Below, piece after piece: positions 1 to 10,635 of a DNA stretch of 64,000 nt. How positions within the stretch are numbered: position 1 is the first letter of the stretch; each line of letters opens with the position of its first letter. The position numbers were made by a program, and so were the translations under genes. The stretch spans positions 20,697,820 through 20,761,819 of the forward strand of contig NC_069670.1 in assembly GCF_027244095.1 (NCBI RefSeq), read 5' to 3'. The DNA is from Hemicordylus capensis. Lineage: Eukaryota; Chordata; Lepidosauria; Squamata; Cordylidae. The notes below the pieces were generated by a model, which saw only the letters and a program-made list of their open reading frames with translations, ran no database searches and was not told the DNA's origin.

Positions 1-8
1 CAGGGGGG

Positions 9-125
9 GGTTGACCATTGCCATCTCCCTCGCAGTATGAGATGATGCCTTTCAGCATCTTCCTATATCGCTGCTGCCTGATATAGTAGCAGCGGGGATT
101 CGAACCGGCAACCTTCTGCTTGTTA
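9..125 (-). repeat. tRNA-headed SINE (type D), partial
   Basis: The segment contains the block 'cagcatcttcctatatcgct' followed by a tRNA-like B-box region read on the minus strand ('ggttcgaa' type). The same consensus recurs at 6.53-6.78 kb and 22.80-22.97 kb. This copy is cut by the window edge or is truncated. Confidence 0.7.
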
Positions 126-194
126 GAAAAAGCTTTAAACATTGGGAATATTGAGTTCTGGTTGTCCTAACCAAGAAGCTGTGACTCATAAGCA

Positions 195-327
195 GTGTTC
201 CCTGTAACAGGGATTCCCAGATGTTGTTGACTACAACTCCCAGCCTCCTCAGCAGCAGTGGCATTTGGCTGGGGATTATGGGAGTTGTAGTCCAGAACAT
301 CTGGGAATCCCTGTTACAAGGAACAAT
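195..327. mobile_element. Palindromic MITE, hAT-like
   Basis: Two arms of about 55 bp are inverted copies of each other. Both carry the 'actacaactccca' core and outer 'gggattcccagatg' blocks. Related palindromes with the same core occur at 2.58, 25.49, 26.19 and 28.16 kb. It has no coding capacity. The hAT link is by general resemblance only. Confidence 0.6.
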
Positions 328-797
328 GCTCCTAAGTGCTAGCTATCTCTTGTTGGAGCCCGGTGGGTGTAGGGAGTTGGAAGCTGGCAGCATCTCCTCC
401 TAGACTGGCACGTTGGTGATAAACAATTCCTCTCTCACAGACACATCTGAATGTGTCATGTATCCTGTGTCTTTTAATGATTGCTCTGCTCCAGCAGGGA
501 GGATGTTAATTAGCTGGGAGCTCCTGTTTGGCTTTGTTTTTAATAGTTCCCTGGCCTGCCGCCCATTTCCCCATAATAGGATAATGAATGAGTGCGCCTC
601 CACCACCGGAAACCGAAACATGAGGTGGTGGGCCAGGGAGAAGCTCGCATAAGAAGGATCTGGAAGGAGAGATAATTTTTTCTCACTTGGATCTGCCCTG
701 TTCTTCTTTGGCTCTACAGGGGCTTGGGACGGCCCACTCGTGTGGCTGAGTGAGGTGGTGGCCTCGGGAGGCCGATTGCTGGTGGTAGGCAGCTTGC
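328..797. other. No gene seen
   Basis: Unique-looking sequence. Short open frames occur on both strands without recognisable motifs. No repeat was recognised. Confidence 0.4.
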
Positions 798-1053
798 ATT
801 ATAGGAACATAGGGAGCTGCCATATGCTGAGTCAGGCCATTGGTCTATCTAGCTCAGGATTGTCTTCACAGACTGGCAGCGGTTTCTCCAAGGTTGCAGG
901 CAGCAATCTCTCTCAGCCCTATCTTGGAGATGCTGCCAGGGAGGGAACTTGGAACCCTCTGCTCCTCCCAGAGTGGCTCCATTCCCGGAGGGGAAGATCT
1001 TACAGTGCTCACATGTGGTCTCCCATTCAAATGCAGAGACTGTGCCCAGCTCT
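798..1053 (-). repeat. tRNA-headed SINE (type A), antisense copy
   Basis: The sequence runs from 'ggaacatagggagctgccat' through 'gactggcagcggtttctcca' to the 'cagtgctcaca' block. It matches the copies at 5.66, 12.27 and 36.17 kb. Plus-sense copies (5.40, 21.30 kb) show a tRNA-Ala-like head, so this copy is reversed. A long open frame crossing it is a by-product of the repeat. Confidence 0.75.
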
Positions 1054-1227
1054 GGTTCAAAAAAAAAGAGGGCGTAGAGTGGGGGGAAAGGGCAGAAAAG
1101 GGCAAAATGGGAAGAATAGAAAGCTGGAAAGGCAAAATCTTGTTAGTTTAGCAGGGAGAAAGGAAATGTAGGGATGGGACCGAGTGTTTATGGCATTAGA
1201 CATGGAGTGGAGAAGGAGGAGGAGAGG

Positions 1228-1320
1228 AATACAATGCATATTTATATACTGCTTTTTAACAAAAGTCCCCAAAGTGGTTTACTTAGATATTAATAAATAC
1301 AATGGCTCAGTTAGCAGGGG
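1228..1320 (+). repeat. Interspersed repeat (type C), fragment
   Basis: A short piece of a widespread family, from 'atttatatactgctttttaa' to 'tcagttagcagggg'. Longer copies are at 6.26, 12.90 and 26.67 kb. Its class is not recognised; it could be the 3' end of a LINE or a SINE. Confidence 0.5.
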
Positions 1321-2104
1321 ACAAATGTTTCAAATGTTTTCTCTCTCGGTCACTAGATCTCAGGGACGCCCAAAGAAATCGGTTGGCAGTCAGTTAGGGA
1401 TGGACAAAAGGAAATAAATATTCACACAACGAGGCGATGTGAAGGCGTCCCCGCAGAGGGGCAGGGAAGCAGTCCTGGGCAGCCGGATCAGCCGCCCACG
1501 CGACTGCCGGCTCCGTCATGGACCGGGGACCATGTGGCCCCTGGAAGTTCCAGGACGCCCCACGCAAGTCCACGGGGCATGCTGGAGAGACCCCCCCCAA
1601 GGGCCGGGAGGCTTGTTTCAGTCTCTCGGCGGGGGTCTCCTCATATGTTGCCGCGCCGTGGCAACACACGATCCAAGAGACGGAGTGAGCGGAGCGCTCA
1701 CTCTGCTAACCTCGTCTCAGGGGAGGGGGAATTAAGAGGGTTTGCTACCGGGAGCCACGAGGCTCCCAGGGCAGCAAACAATCCACCAAAAGCAGGCTAG
1801 GGTCCCTTAGCCCATTTTTGGTGGATCCTGAGGATCTCCCCCTTGTGCGATTCGTTTCTCGAATTCACTGCCACAAGATGAGGTGACCGCCCCTGGCTTC
1901 AAAGAGATCAGACCAGGCCTATACAACTTTGGCCCTCCCGTCTGTTTTTGGACTTCAACGCCCGTAATTGCTAGTCACAGGAATAATCGCAATAATTGTA
2001 ATAATTGCTAGGCACAATAATCAGGGATTGTGGGAGTTGTAGGCCCATATTTGCAGGAGTGCCAAAGCCCTGGTTTAGACAAGTGCGTGGGAAAGGATGA
2101 TGCA
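1321..2104. other. GC-rich gene-free stretch with a hairpin cluster
   Basis: No gene was recognised. Between 1683 and 1826 three perfect or near-perfect inverted repeats follow one another: 1683-1690/1696-1703, 1750-1756/1761-1767 and 1781-1791/1815-1826. The last encloses a further GGCTAGGG-type stem. A fragment with the 'gggagttgtag' MITE core lies at about 2030-2045. Confidence 0.45.
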
Positions 2105-2290
2105 TCTATCAGTTGACATTGTATGGAACCTCCATGTTCAAAGACAGTCTACCTTTGTGCGGGAAGGGCTATTGCCTTCCTGTCCTCCTTGTGGGCTTCT
2201 TAGGACCATCTGGCTGTCCACTCTTGGAAGCAGGATGCTGGACCAGACAGAGCCTTTGTCTGATCTAACAGGGCTGCTCTTATATATGTA
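2105..2290 (+). repeat. Interspersed repeat (type E)
   Basis: The pattern is 'tggaacctccatgttca' ... 'gtgggcttcttaggaccatc' ... 'aggatgctggaccagacaga' ... 'cagggctgctctta'. The 3' part is the reverse complement of the CR1-like ends at 6.88, 10.37 and 63.17 kb. It is therefore probably a SINE or LINE tail sharing that CR1-like 3' end. Confidence 0.5.
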
Positions 2291-2339
2291 AGTGAGCACT
2301 CTTGTTCCTTAGATGGCTTTTTAAAAGGATGGAACTAAT

Positions 2340-2520
2340 GCACATGGCTGAGATCCATCAGTTCTGCATAGAACCTCCATGCGCAGGGGAGGTCTACCAT
2401 TTGAATAACAATGCTGCTTCCACACCCCGTTTGTGGACTTCCAGGGTGCTGGGATAAATGGACCTTTGGTCTGATGTAGACCCTTCTGATGTCCCTTCTG
2501 TTCTACGACACAAGCTGCAT
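2340..2520 (+). repeat. Interspersed repeat (type E), second copy
   Basis: A second, more diverged copy follows the first directly. It has the 'agaacctccatgcgcagggg' start and the 'tggacctttggtctgatgta' end. Confidence 0.4.
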
Positions 2521-2576
2521 TTCAGCAGGGACTTAGAAGGCAGGGCGTTCTTCACAACTAGCCCAGGGACTCCTGA

Positions 2577-2693
2577 CCTTGGCTCTCCAGACGTTGCTGG
2601 ACTACAGATCCCATCACCCACCGCCATGGCTGCCATTGGGGGTGATGGGAGTTGTAGTCCAACAACATCTGGGGAGTGCAGGCTGGGAACCCC
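2577..2693. mobile_element. Palindromic MITE, hAT-like
   Basis: Inverted arms 'ccagacgttgctggactaca' and 'gttgtagtccaacaacatct' flank a 'ccatggctgccat' centre. It belongs to the same family as the copy at 195-327. Confidence 0.6.
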
Positions 2694-3111
2694 TGGGCTA
2701 GAGCGCCACGACCATGATGCAAAGCAACGGCCCTGATCCGCAGCTCCTTCCCCCCAAGATGCGGAAGAGGCACTAGATGGCGTGTGTAGCAACGTGTGCA
2801 TTTTCTGGGCATGCTTCCGGCACTTCAGCAAAGAAGGAACTCGAAAGGCGCTGGGGGTGGGGTGGCGGATGTGATAGAAGCTTATGAAATCATGAATGGT
2901 GGAGAAAGTATGCAGAGAAACTTTATCTCTTGCTCTCCTTGGCTCAGGATTCAGGGTTCACCCAGTGAATTTGTTCATCAGGAGGTTCCAGGCAACCGCA
3001 AGAGATCGGCTCTTTTACGTGATGCATACAAGATCACTGGGACTCACTGCCACTAGACTAAGCCCACTGGCTTAGTGGGCAAAAAGACAGCTCTACAGCT
3101 ACTAGCCATGA

Positions 3112-3290
3112 TAACTCAATGGAACTTCCAAACACAGGGGCAGTATACCTCTGAAGACTAGATGCTGAGGCCAAACAGGGGCAGACCGTCATCTTTAAGC
3201 CCTGCTTGTGAGCTTCTGACTAGAAGCCTCTGGCTGGCCATTGTTGACAACTCAGTCCTGGGCGATCCATTCTGGTCTAATCCATCAAGG
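3112..3290 (+). repeat. Interspersed repeat (type E), third copy
   Basis: Starts 'caatggaacttccaaacaca', continues 'gtgagcttctgactagaagc' and ends 'tctggtctaatccatcaagg'. It is diverged from the copy at 2.1 kb. Confidence 0.45.
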
Positions 3291-4994
3291 AGTTTTTATA
3301 TTTTTAGGTTATAAACAGTTCCCACGCTGGAAGACTGAAGACCTCTCCCTTCGTCTGAGACCCTAAACATATGAAAAGTCAACTCGCACATTTCTAAGCT
3401 GGTTTTTGCTCCCTTAAGGACTAGAACCTTGTCTTTGCCTTTTAAAAAAATTGTCTATTGTCGTGGTTGAATACACATTGCTGGGTGTTCCTTTGAGTAA
3501 ATGTTTTCTTTTTGATGCTGTCTGCCCATCTTGTCTTTAGGAACTCAGGCCAGACTTAAACTTCCTTATATTGCATGCTCACTTCCTCACAGCATTTCGT
3601 TTCTTTAGAAAAGAGGTACTGGGCTTTAAACGTATCCAGAAGTCCTGATTCAAATGTTTGCAACCTGTTTGCAAGTGACGCAGTGGTGCAGACATAGGTG
3701 CCTAGGTAATTTTGGAGTCTGGACCTAAAGGCCTTTGGAGGCTCCCCTCCCTTGCAAATTAAGCATCATCATGCTCAGCCGGGCGACCACACCACCCGGA
3801 ACAGACTAAATAAGATTTGGGGGCCCCAAGGGACTGTGGAGGCCCTGGATTTCGGCCTAGAAGTCCAGGGGTAAGAGGGCCTCTGGGTGCGGAAAATGCA
3901 CTCTGCACGAGCTCAGAGGTGCAGTGCTCTCTTGGTGTGTTGATCAGGGAAAAAAGACCCATGGCTTCTGGGGATAAAGCCAAGTCCTCCTTCCCAGAGA
4001 CACGCGCCTGCTGCATTTTTTAACCGCCACTACGAGTGATTCAGCCCTCGTTGCCTGTCGTAACGTGTTTGGGATCAAGATGAATTTTATCAAATGAGAA
4101 AAGTAAACAGGCAGGCATTTTCTCTCCAAAACTGGCCCTTTTCTCGGCTCTGGGTCCCAAGTGCCCCCCCCAGGGGTACACTGTCCCCCCCCCCAGCACG
4201 CATCACTCACTGTGGCCCCTGTAGTCCCGCGGCGCATACGAACAGCTCCTGTGAAGCTCTTGACATAGAAGAGAGGAAGGAGAAGTCAGCCAGGCAGCGG
4301 CAAGGTTGTCTGGTGGCCTCGCAGAGACTTCCTCGGAGGAGGAGGAGGCCCGCCCCATCAGCTGACAGATCTTGAATTAATACTTCGCAAGCAGAAGAAC
4401 AGCTGCTGGCCATGACATCTGGGCACAAGCATCCGAGGGACGTCCTGGATGGTGCACATATTTGTGCACAACGCCATCATCGCTCTGATAACATCCATGC
4501 CCTGCGGGGTTTTTTTTGCTCAGGTGGAAGGTTGAATTCTGGACTAGACTAGGCAAGGTCTCTCTTTGCCTTTGGCAACAGCTGCCGTAAATATTTGTTT
4601 GCATCATCCACGCCCACGGTGGCTGGTGTAACCGGCAGCAAACTTGGCCTTTCGCCTCTGTGGCGCCAGCGTCTTACGCCGTGGGTGCCGGGGAAATGAC
4701 CCACAAAGAATCACCAGCAAATAATTTCACAAATATTGTGGAGGATGGGTGCCAGCAGGGATCATACCTGTCTGGCCACTTTGGGTGGTTTCCTTCTGCA
4801 CCGAAAAAAGTGACCTATTTGCTAAATAAATACATAGGAGGCCTACTTGGATTGTGTTGACAAAATAATTAGCACACATCGTTCGTAGGTTTGACGACGG
4901 ATGGAGTTTCAGAAGGACAAGGAAAAGAGCTGGGTCTCTGCCTCAAGGACCTTACAATTTAAATTTGATGGTGGAAGGCAACAGACTTCGGGGA
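3291..4994. other. No gene seen
   Basis: About 1.7 kb without a recognised repeat or gene. Several frames of 65-97 codons are open on both strands in overlapping positions, without motifs. This is what moderately GC-rich non-coding DNA gives. Confidence 0.35.
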
Positions 4995-5075
4995 GAGGGG
5001 CAGACGGCGGATATGTATATACCACTTTCCAACAAAAGTTCCCAAAGCGGTTTGCATAGAAATATAAACATTAAA
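4995..5075 (+). repeat. Interspersed repeat (type C), fragment
   Basis: 'atataccactttccaacaaa' ... 'ggtttgcatagaaatataaa' matches the start of the type C repeat. Confidence 0.5.
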
Positions 5076-5084
5076 TAAATAACA

Positions 5085-5185
5085 AGGGAAGGCTGGTCCT
5101 ATGCTTCTGGGTTTCCTGCAGGCATCCGGCTGTCCTCTGCTAGAAACAGGATGTTGGGTCTTAAGCCTGCAGAGCCCTTCTTAAG
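5085..5185 (+). repeat. Interspersed repeat (type E), fragment
   Basis: Contains 'gcatccggctgtcctctgct' and 'aaacaggatgttgggtctta', corresponding to the second half of the type E consensus. Confidence 0.35.
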
Positions 5186-5397
5186 GTGCCCCCCCCTTTA
5201 GTGGTTTGCCTTTTAGGTCAAGGGTGGCCATTGCATCTCGTTGCATCACACGACTTGGCTGGTCAGCTTGAGTCCCCTGGGGGCCTTTTTCTTTGTCGGC
5301 TATGAGGCATGTCTCAGGGCACACGATACAGCCGCCTTGCGGGCTGTATCACTTGGTGTGATCAGTGTCTGGATGAGAGATGTTGGCCACCTTTGGA

Positions 5398-5592
5398 GAT
5401 GGGGCTGTAGCTCAGTGGTAGCACATCTGCTTTGCACGTAGAAGGCCCCAGGTTCAATCCCTGGCAGCATCACCAGGTAGGGATGGGAAAGACTCCTGCC
5501 TGAAACCTTGGAGAGCCGCTGCCAATCAGTGCAGGCAATACTGAGCTCAATGGATTAGTGGTCTGACTCAGTATAAGGCAGCTTCCAATCTT
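5398..5592 (+). repeat. tRNA-Ala-derived SINE (type A, short form)
   Basis: The head 'ggggctgtagctcagtggta' followed by 'ggttcaatccctggcag' has clear A- and B-box promoter elements of tRNA-Ala type, with a TGC-like anticodon region. The body runs on through 'gactcctgcctgaaaccttg' to 'gactcagtataaggcagctt'. This copy shows best that the type A repeats have a tRNA origin and RNA polymerase III promoters. Confidence 0.8.
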
Positions 5593-5663
5593 CCTTCAGG
5601 GCTCTGCTCTACCTGCTTGTTGCAAACTATATTCAGGATCGTGCAGGTCTATTGATTCAATTA

Positions 5664-5985
5664 ACCTGTAGGAATACAAGAAGCTGCCATATACCGAGTC
5701 ACACCATTGGTCCACCAGCTCAGTATTGTCTTCACAGACTGGCAGCAGCTTCTCCAAGGTTGCAGGCAGGAGTCTCTCTCTCAGCCTTATCTTGGAGCTG
5801 CTGCCAGGGAGGGAACCTGGAACCTAGTTACTCTTGCCAGAGCGGCTCCATCCCCTGAGGGGAAAATCTTCCAGTGCTCACACATCAGGTCACCCATTCA
5901 AATGCAACCAAGGAGGACCCTGCTTAGCTAACGGGACAAGTCATGCTTGCTACCACAAGACCAGCTCTCCTCTCGTAGCCCACCC
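5664..5985 (-). repeat. tRNA-headed SINE (type A, long form), antisense
   Basis: Near full-length long form, from 'aagctgccatataccgagtc' to 'accacaagaccagctctcct'. The long form adds a 'gggacaagtcatgcttgcta' module beyond the short form. Confidence 0.8.
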
Positions 5986-6261
5986 TATCCTGAAGACTAG
6001 GGCTTGAGTAATGAAAATCACATATGCCAGAAAAGAAATACAAAGTTGATCCCATTAATCAAAACTTCCCCTCTTTTCCCCTAATATTTCACCATGATCA
6101 CTGCCGTTTGGACCAAGCAGTTAGTCATGATGGTGTTCTAAAATAAACTCTGGTTTGAACTTTGGCGGTCTTCAGTGGGATGGTGTTTCATTGGGGGGGC
6201 GGGGGCGGGGAGCCAACAAGAATGCCACACAGAGGGTATCCTTCAGAAGATGATCTTGGAA

Positions 6262-6512
6262 GATGAATACGAATACAACAAATATTTATATACTGCTGCT
6301 TTTCAACAAAAGTTCCCAAAGTGAACTTGTACATAGATAAAATGGTGACCCTGTCCCCAAAGGGCTCACAAACTGAAAAAAGAAACATAAAATAGACACC
6401 AGCAACAGCCACTGGAGGGATGGATATGGTCAGTTGGTCTCCCTCTGCTCAATAAGCAGAAAATCACCACAATAAGAAGGTGCCACTTTGCTCAGTTAGC
6501 AGGTGAGAGAGG
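6262..6512 (+). repeat. Interspersed repeat (type C)
   Basis: Contains the type C landmarks 'tttatatactgctgcttttc', 'aaagggctcacaaactgaaa', 'gacaccagcaacagccactg' and 'tttgctcagttagcagg' in order. Confidence 0.65.
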
Positions 6513-6526
6513 AGAGCTGGCCTTGT

Positions 6527-6781
6527 GGTAAGTTGTGCTGTCAAGTTGGTGTCAGCTCCTGGAGACCACAAAGCCGTGTGGTTTTCTTGTTAGAATACAG
6601 GAGGAGTTTGCCATTGCCTCCTCCCGTGCAGTATTAAATGATGCCTTTCAGCATCTTCCTATATCGCTGCTGCCTGATATAGGTGTTTCCCATAGTCTGA
6701 GAAACAGACCATGGGGATTCAAACCAGCAACATCCTGCTCCCTAGGCAAGTTTCTTCCCCGCTGCACCATTAGGTGGCTGG
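6527..6781 (-). repeat. tRNA-headed SINE (type D), near complete
   Basis: Runs from 'gtgctgtcaagttggtgtca' through the 'cagcatcttcctatatcgct' block to an antisense tRNA-like head ('ggggattcaaacc' ... 'ccgctgcaccattag'). It is the most complete type D copy here. Confidence 0.75.
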
Positions 6782-7140
6782 CCCTGTGGTAACAAGCATG
6801 AATTGACCCCTTTGCTAAGCAAGATCCACCCTGATTTGAATTTGAATGGGAGACTACATGTGTGAGCATTGTGAGATATTCATAAGAACATAAGAACAGC
6901 CCTGCTGGATCAGGCCCAAGGCCCATCTAGTCCAGCATTCTGTTTTGCCTTGGGGGCTGCTCTGGGAAGAGCATAAGGTTGCAGAAGGTTCCAAGTCCCC
7001 TCCCTGGCAGCATCTCCAAGAGAGGGCTGAGAGAGACTCCTGCCTGCAACCTTGGAGAAGCCGCTGCCAGTCTGGGTAGACAATCCTGAGCTAGATGGAC
7101 CAAGGGTCTGATATGGTCTAAGGCAGCTTCCTATGTCCTA
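6775..7140 (+). repeat. tRNA-headed SINE (type A, long form) with CR1-tail insertion
   Basis: A plus-sense long-form copy. Its reading is interrupted at about 6884-6945 by 'ataagaacagccctgctgga' ... 'tccagcattctgtttt', the 3' end of the CR1-like LINE found at 10.37 and 63.17 kb. Type A sequence then resumes with 'ctgctctgggaagagcat'. Confidence 0.7.
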
Positions 7141-7144
7141 AGAT

Positions 7145-7275
7145 GGCAGAGACAGTCTGCAGAAGATACAAGGTTCAATCCCTAGAATCTCCGGGCTGGG
7201 CTGGGAGAGACCCCTGCCTGAATCCTTGAAGAGCTGCTGCCGGTCAGTGCAGACAGGACTGAGTCGGATGGAGCC
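7145..7275 (+). repeat. tRNA-headed SINE (type A), partial
   Basis: Contains 'ggttcaatccctagaatctc', 'gagacccctgcctgaatcct' and 'gctgctgccggtcagtgcag'. It is 5'-truncated and directly follows the preceding copy. Confidence 0.6.
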
Positions 7276-7362
7276 AGAGGTTTCAGCCAGAGTTGGCCCA
7301 CCATGAAGGACGCTGATATAGGTGAACAGTGCTGGCGCATGGGGCTGCCTCCTCCTCCCGCT
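7276..7362 (+). repeat. Direct duplicate of 9447-9530
   Basis: About 85 bp beginning 'gtttcagccagagttggcc' and ending 'tggggctgcctcctcct' recur with few differences at 9447-9530 in the same orientation. No known repeat family was recognised, so this is either an unlisted repeat or a local duplication. Confidence 0.55.
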
Positions 7363-7429
7363 CCTTCTTCTTAGAAACTGCCTGAAACTTGAGAAGGGGA
7401 ACCAAAGAGAGGAAGAGCCTTTCAAACCG

Positions 7430-8264
7430 CAGCAGTCTGAAAGGAAACGGTGAGAGGGCGGGTGAGGGGTAGAGAGAGCAGCATCCGATAAGCTTGCACG
7501 ACCAATGACTGTGGTGGCATCTCCATCAAATAGTTCTTGGGTGGCAGTTATTTAATTTGCTCGCCGTTATCGGCTCATTGGAATAGCAGGAAACTCAAAA
7601 TGGCCTCTCGTTTTAGCTTAAGAGGCTAGAAATATCACTGTGCTAGCACTCTGATTTGCAGATTTTTTTTTTTTAAACAGAACCAGTATGCAAGGGGGTT
7701 GCATACTGGGTGGGGGGAGAGGATCCCCTCAGACAAGTAGTTTCCCTTTCTATCTCCAGCGCCCCCAGTTTTCTGTTTCAGAAATCATCTAACATGTGCA
7801 ACACAGCTCGCCCACCCAGAAATGCATGTTGCATTTGATCTGTGCCGTCTTCAGTTTTTCCCTAGTGTTTCCACTGCCACTATGTTAAAGCGCAATTTCC
7901 CAGAAGCTAGCACATCAAGAGAAATAGGTTTCTGTTTTAGATAAATAAGTTTTATCTTTTCCTTCCTCCAGTATTCATCAGTGTTTATCACTCCCTATGT
8001 TCTCTCTCTCTTACACGCTCTAGAAATAAAAATCTTGGGTCTTAGAGCAAAATTTCTTCCAGGTTCAACAGAAACAGTTATTCTCTCCTCTGTTCCCAAG
8101 AAGGTTGTGGCTTAACCCCTCATCTCAGGCTGCTGTAGTTTTTGTAATGGCATTTGCACGTATTCAGACCTCTCTCTTTCCTCTCCTCCCTCTGGGATCT
8201 CCCGACTGCTGACACGCAACGTTTTGTCTTTTTCACTTGTACATCTGAATGGAAATTCCCTGTG
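7430..8264. other. No gene seen
   Basis: AT-richer unique sequence with no recognised repeat. A polypyrimidine-rich stretch lies at 8160-8200. Confidence 0.35.
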
Positions 8265-8452
8265 TTGGAGGCTGCCTACTGAGTCTGACCATTGGTCCCT
8301 CTAGCTCAATATTGTCAACACTGACAGGCAGCAGCTTTTAAGGGTTTCAGCTAGGACTCTTTCCTGGCCATCCCAGGAGATACTGACAGGGTTTGAACCA
8401 GGAATCTTCTGCGTGCAAAGCAGATGCTCTGTCACTGTGTGAACGGCCCATC
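8265..8452 (-). repeat. tRNA-headed SINE (type A, short form), antisense
   Basis: 'ggctgcctactgagtctgac' through 'gtttgaaccaggaatcttct' to 'agcagatgctctgtcac'. The antisense B-box and anticodon-arm region are clear. Confidence 0.65.
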
Positions 8453-9446
8453 CCCAGCCTGTCCTCTGTCAGTCTTTTCTTCCTCAATGCTCCCTAGGAC
8501 AGCTTGGGCTCAGTGCTGGCCCAATGCCACTAGCCATCAGAAGGGTTGCCAGCTCCCAAGGACTGGCCTCTCGTCTCCAAGAATCAGCGTCAATCTCCAG
8601 GTGAATCTTGAACCCAATCCTGGATATCTTAATCACTTGATATTGGGCTGAAAATAGATTCAAATGGGTGGTTGGAAGCGGTATTGAAAAGGGATGGTAA
8701 TGAAAAGCATGGCAATGGAAGTGCTGACCAGCAGGTGGCGATGTAAAAACAGCACAAGGCCTGTGCTCAGCGTGTGGCCAGAGCTCCAAAATTCACATTG
8801 AAGGTGGACAGGATTCTGCATGTACAAGGAGCCCAGGCAAGAGCCCATGAGTACATAAAGAGCCCGCTGTTAAACAAATGTCTGGAAAAGCCTAATGTGA
8901 AAAACAGTGGGGGGAAATAGTGAGGGGTGGAAAAAAGATCTCCAGGGAGTTATTCACACATGACTTCATGCTGCAGGGTAAATGTTGAGTGAAGCCACTT
9001 GAATGACACTCGTGGCATTGAGAAAAGCAGCCCCTCCCCTCTGCTCTTGGGTTTTGTTTTTATGCAAGTTCACATGGCAGGCGTCCGTGTTTTCCTTCTA
9101 GCCAATGGGACAGCGGTGTGGGGGCAGGGGAGAGCTTCCTAAAGAGCTAGATCTGAATTTCTAAAGAGAGCATCCCTCTTATCATGCTAATGATGCTAGT
9201 CAGTGCCTCTCTCTGTTTGCTCTTTCTGCGTTTGCAGAAAAAAGTAGCTTAAAACTAGCATTTTAAAAACCCGGAATTAACTCGAGATAAGCTAGGATAT
9301 GCAAGACAAAGCCCAATGTGTGCATGGAGTGGGTCCAAGGATCTCAAAGGGACTTCTGGGTGAGTTTGGCTGGCGTGTGAATGCACACACTCTCTTCTGA
9401 AGGAGGTTGAGGGTAGAGACCCGGTCTGCAAAGCCTCCAGGGATAG
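8453..9446. other. No gene seen
   Basis: Unique-looking sequence. Short open frames overlap on both strands without motifs. Confidence 0.35.
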
Positions 9447-9530
9447 TTTCAGCCAGAGTTGGCCACCATGAAGGGCGCTGATCTAGGGGAACCGTGCTGG
9501 CGCATGGGGCTGCCTCCTCCTTCCGCTGCG
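9447..9530 (+). repeat. Direct duplicate of 7276-7362
   Basis: Second member of the roughly 85-bp direct pair, 2.2 kb downstream of the first. Similarity stops after 'ctgcctcctccttccgctgc'. Confidence 0.55.
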
Positions 9531-9703
9531 TCATGAAGCAAGCATGCCCCCTTCTAGTGAATTGGCAGAGGAGGCCACAAACCTCCCTGGTTGCCCTTGG
9601 CATACATTTTGCATCACCAGATGTCAGGAAACCTAGCTAAAAATAGGGCTGCCGCCTCTGGGTTTTTTCTCTGGCTGGAGAATACACACACTCTCTCCCC
9701 CTC

Positions 9704-9742
9704 TCCTAATCTAATCTAATCTAATCTAATCTAATCTAATCT
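9704..9742. repeat. (CTAAT)n microsatellite
   Basis: About seven to eight perfect pentamers, ending in a small palindrome 'ctatcaactgatag' just before a Sauria SINE. Confidence 0.9.
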
Positions 9743-9756
9743 ATCAACTGATAGAT

Positions 9757-9972
9757 TAGAGCCAGCGTGGTGTGGTGGTTAGAGTGCTGGACTAGGACTG
9801 GGGAGCCCCGAGTTCAAATCCCCATTCAGCCTCATAAGACTTGCTGGCTGACTCTCGGCCAGTCACTTCTCTCTCAGCCTAACCTACCTCACAGGGTTGT
9901 TGTGAAAGAGAAACTCAAGTATGTAGTACACCGCTCTGGGCTCCCTGGAGGAAGAGTGGGATAGAAAATTTA
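9757..9972 (+). repeat. Sauria-type SINE
   Basis: tRNA-like head 'gccagcgtggtgtggtggtt' with B box 'gagttcaaatccc', then 'cctcacagggttgttgtgaa' and a tail ending in 'gtgggatagaaaattta'. Sauria SINEs are a squamate family reported to share a 3' tail with Bov-B LINEs. Confidence 0.85.
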
Positions 9973-9973
9973 A

Positions 9974-10009
<36 letters not shown>

Positions 10010-10062
10010 TTATTAATAATAAATAATATTAATATTAATAATAAATAAATAATAATAACTGG
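9974..10062. repeat. (AAT)n tail and microsatellite
   Basis: A long run of AAT repeats follows the SINE. It probably expanded from the SINE's own tail. Confidence 0.9.
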
Positions 10063-10369
10063 GCATCTTTTAAAATGTTGTCTTCTACATTTAGCAGCGG
10101 GACAGCCACTGTCCCTATTCAGACCATCCAGTGGCTCCCTTTTGAGAATGGGAGCTCCTTTGGGCCAAGGGACCGTCCTCAGGCCCTCTCCTGTGGGCAC
10201 ACCGTTTGGGAATCCCCCCTGCTAACCAGACCAAGGGGCGCCTTTTTAAAATGGCAGCTCTTTTCCAACAACTGTTCCTGTTCAGCCCAACCCAGCATCC
10301 TGCCCAGGGGCTGGGGCTGGTGTGCCTTTGGGTTTCTCTTTCGATGGCAGGTCCCTTGGGGACAGAAGA

Positions 10370-10635
10370 ACAGCCCGGCCGGATCAGGCCCAAGGAGGCC
10401 CATCTAGTCCAGCATCCTGTTTCCCACAGTGGCCCATCAGATGTCTTTGGGGAGCCCACAGGCAAGAGGGGAGGGGATGCCCTCCCTCCTGCTGTGGCTC
10501 CCCTGCAACTGGGACTCAGAGGCATCCTTGCCTTTGAGGCTGGAGGTGGCCCACAGCCTTCTGATTAGTAGCCGTTGACAGACTTCTCCTCCATGAAGTT
10601 ATCCAAACCCTTCTTAAGCGGACGGACTCCACAGG
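10370..10635 (-). mobile_element. CR1-like LINE, 3' end
   Basis: 'agaacagcccggccggatca' through 'ttgaggctggaggtggccca' to 'ccatgaagttatccaaaccc' is collinear with the larger minus-strand copy at 63.17-64.0 kb, which also shows CR1-type coding sequence. Only the 3' untranslated end is kept here. Confidence 0.6.

Noticed and set aside
740-1171. 143-codon plus-strand gene
   Set aside because: Its middle is an antisense SINE; the rest is low-complexity Arg/Gly/Lys from a purine run.
5398-5470. tRNA-Ala gene
   Set aside because: The head resembles tRNA-Ala with A and B boxes, but the acceptor stem does not pair properly and the sequence runs straight into the SINE body shared by many copies.
10075-10568. 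Four overlapping frames of 74-136 codons
   Set aside because: Located in a CR1 3' untranslated region and GC-rich flank; no protein pattern.
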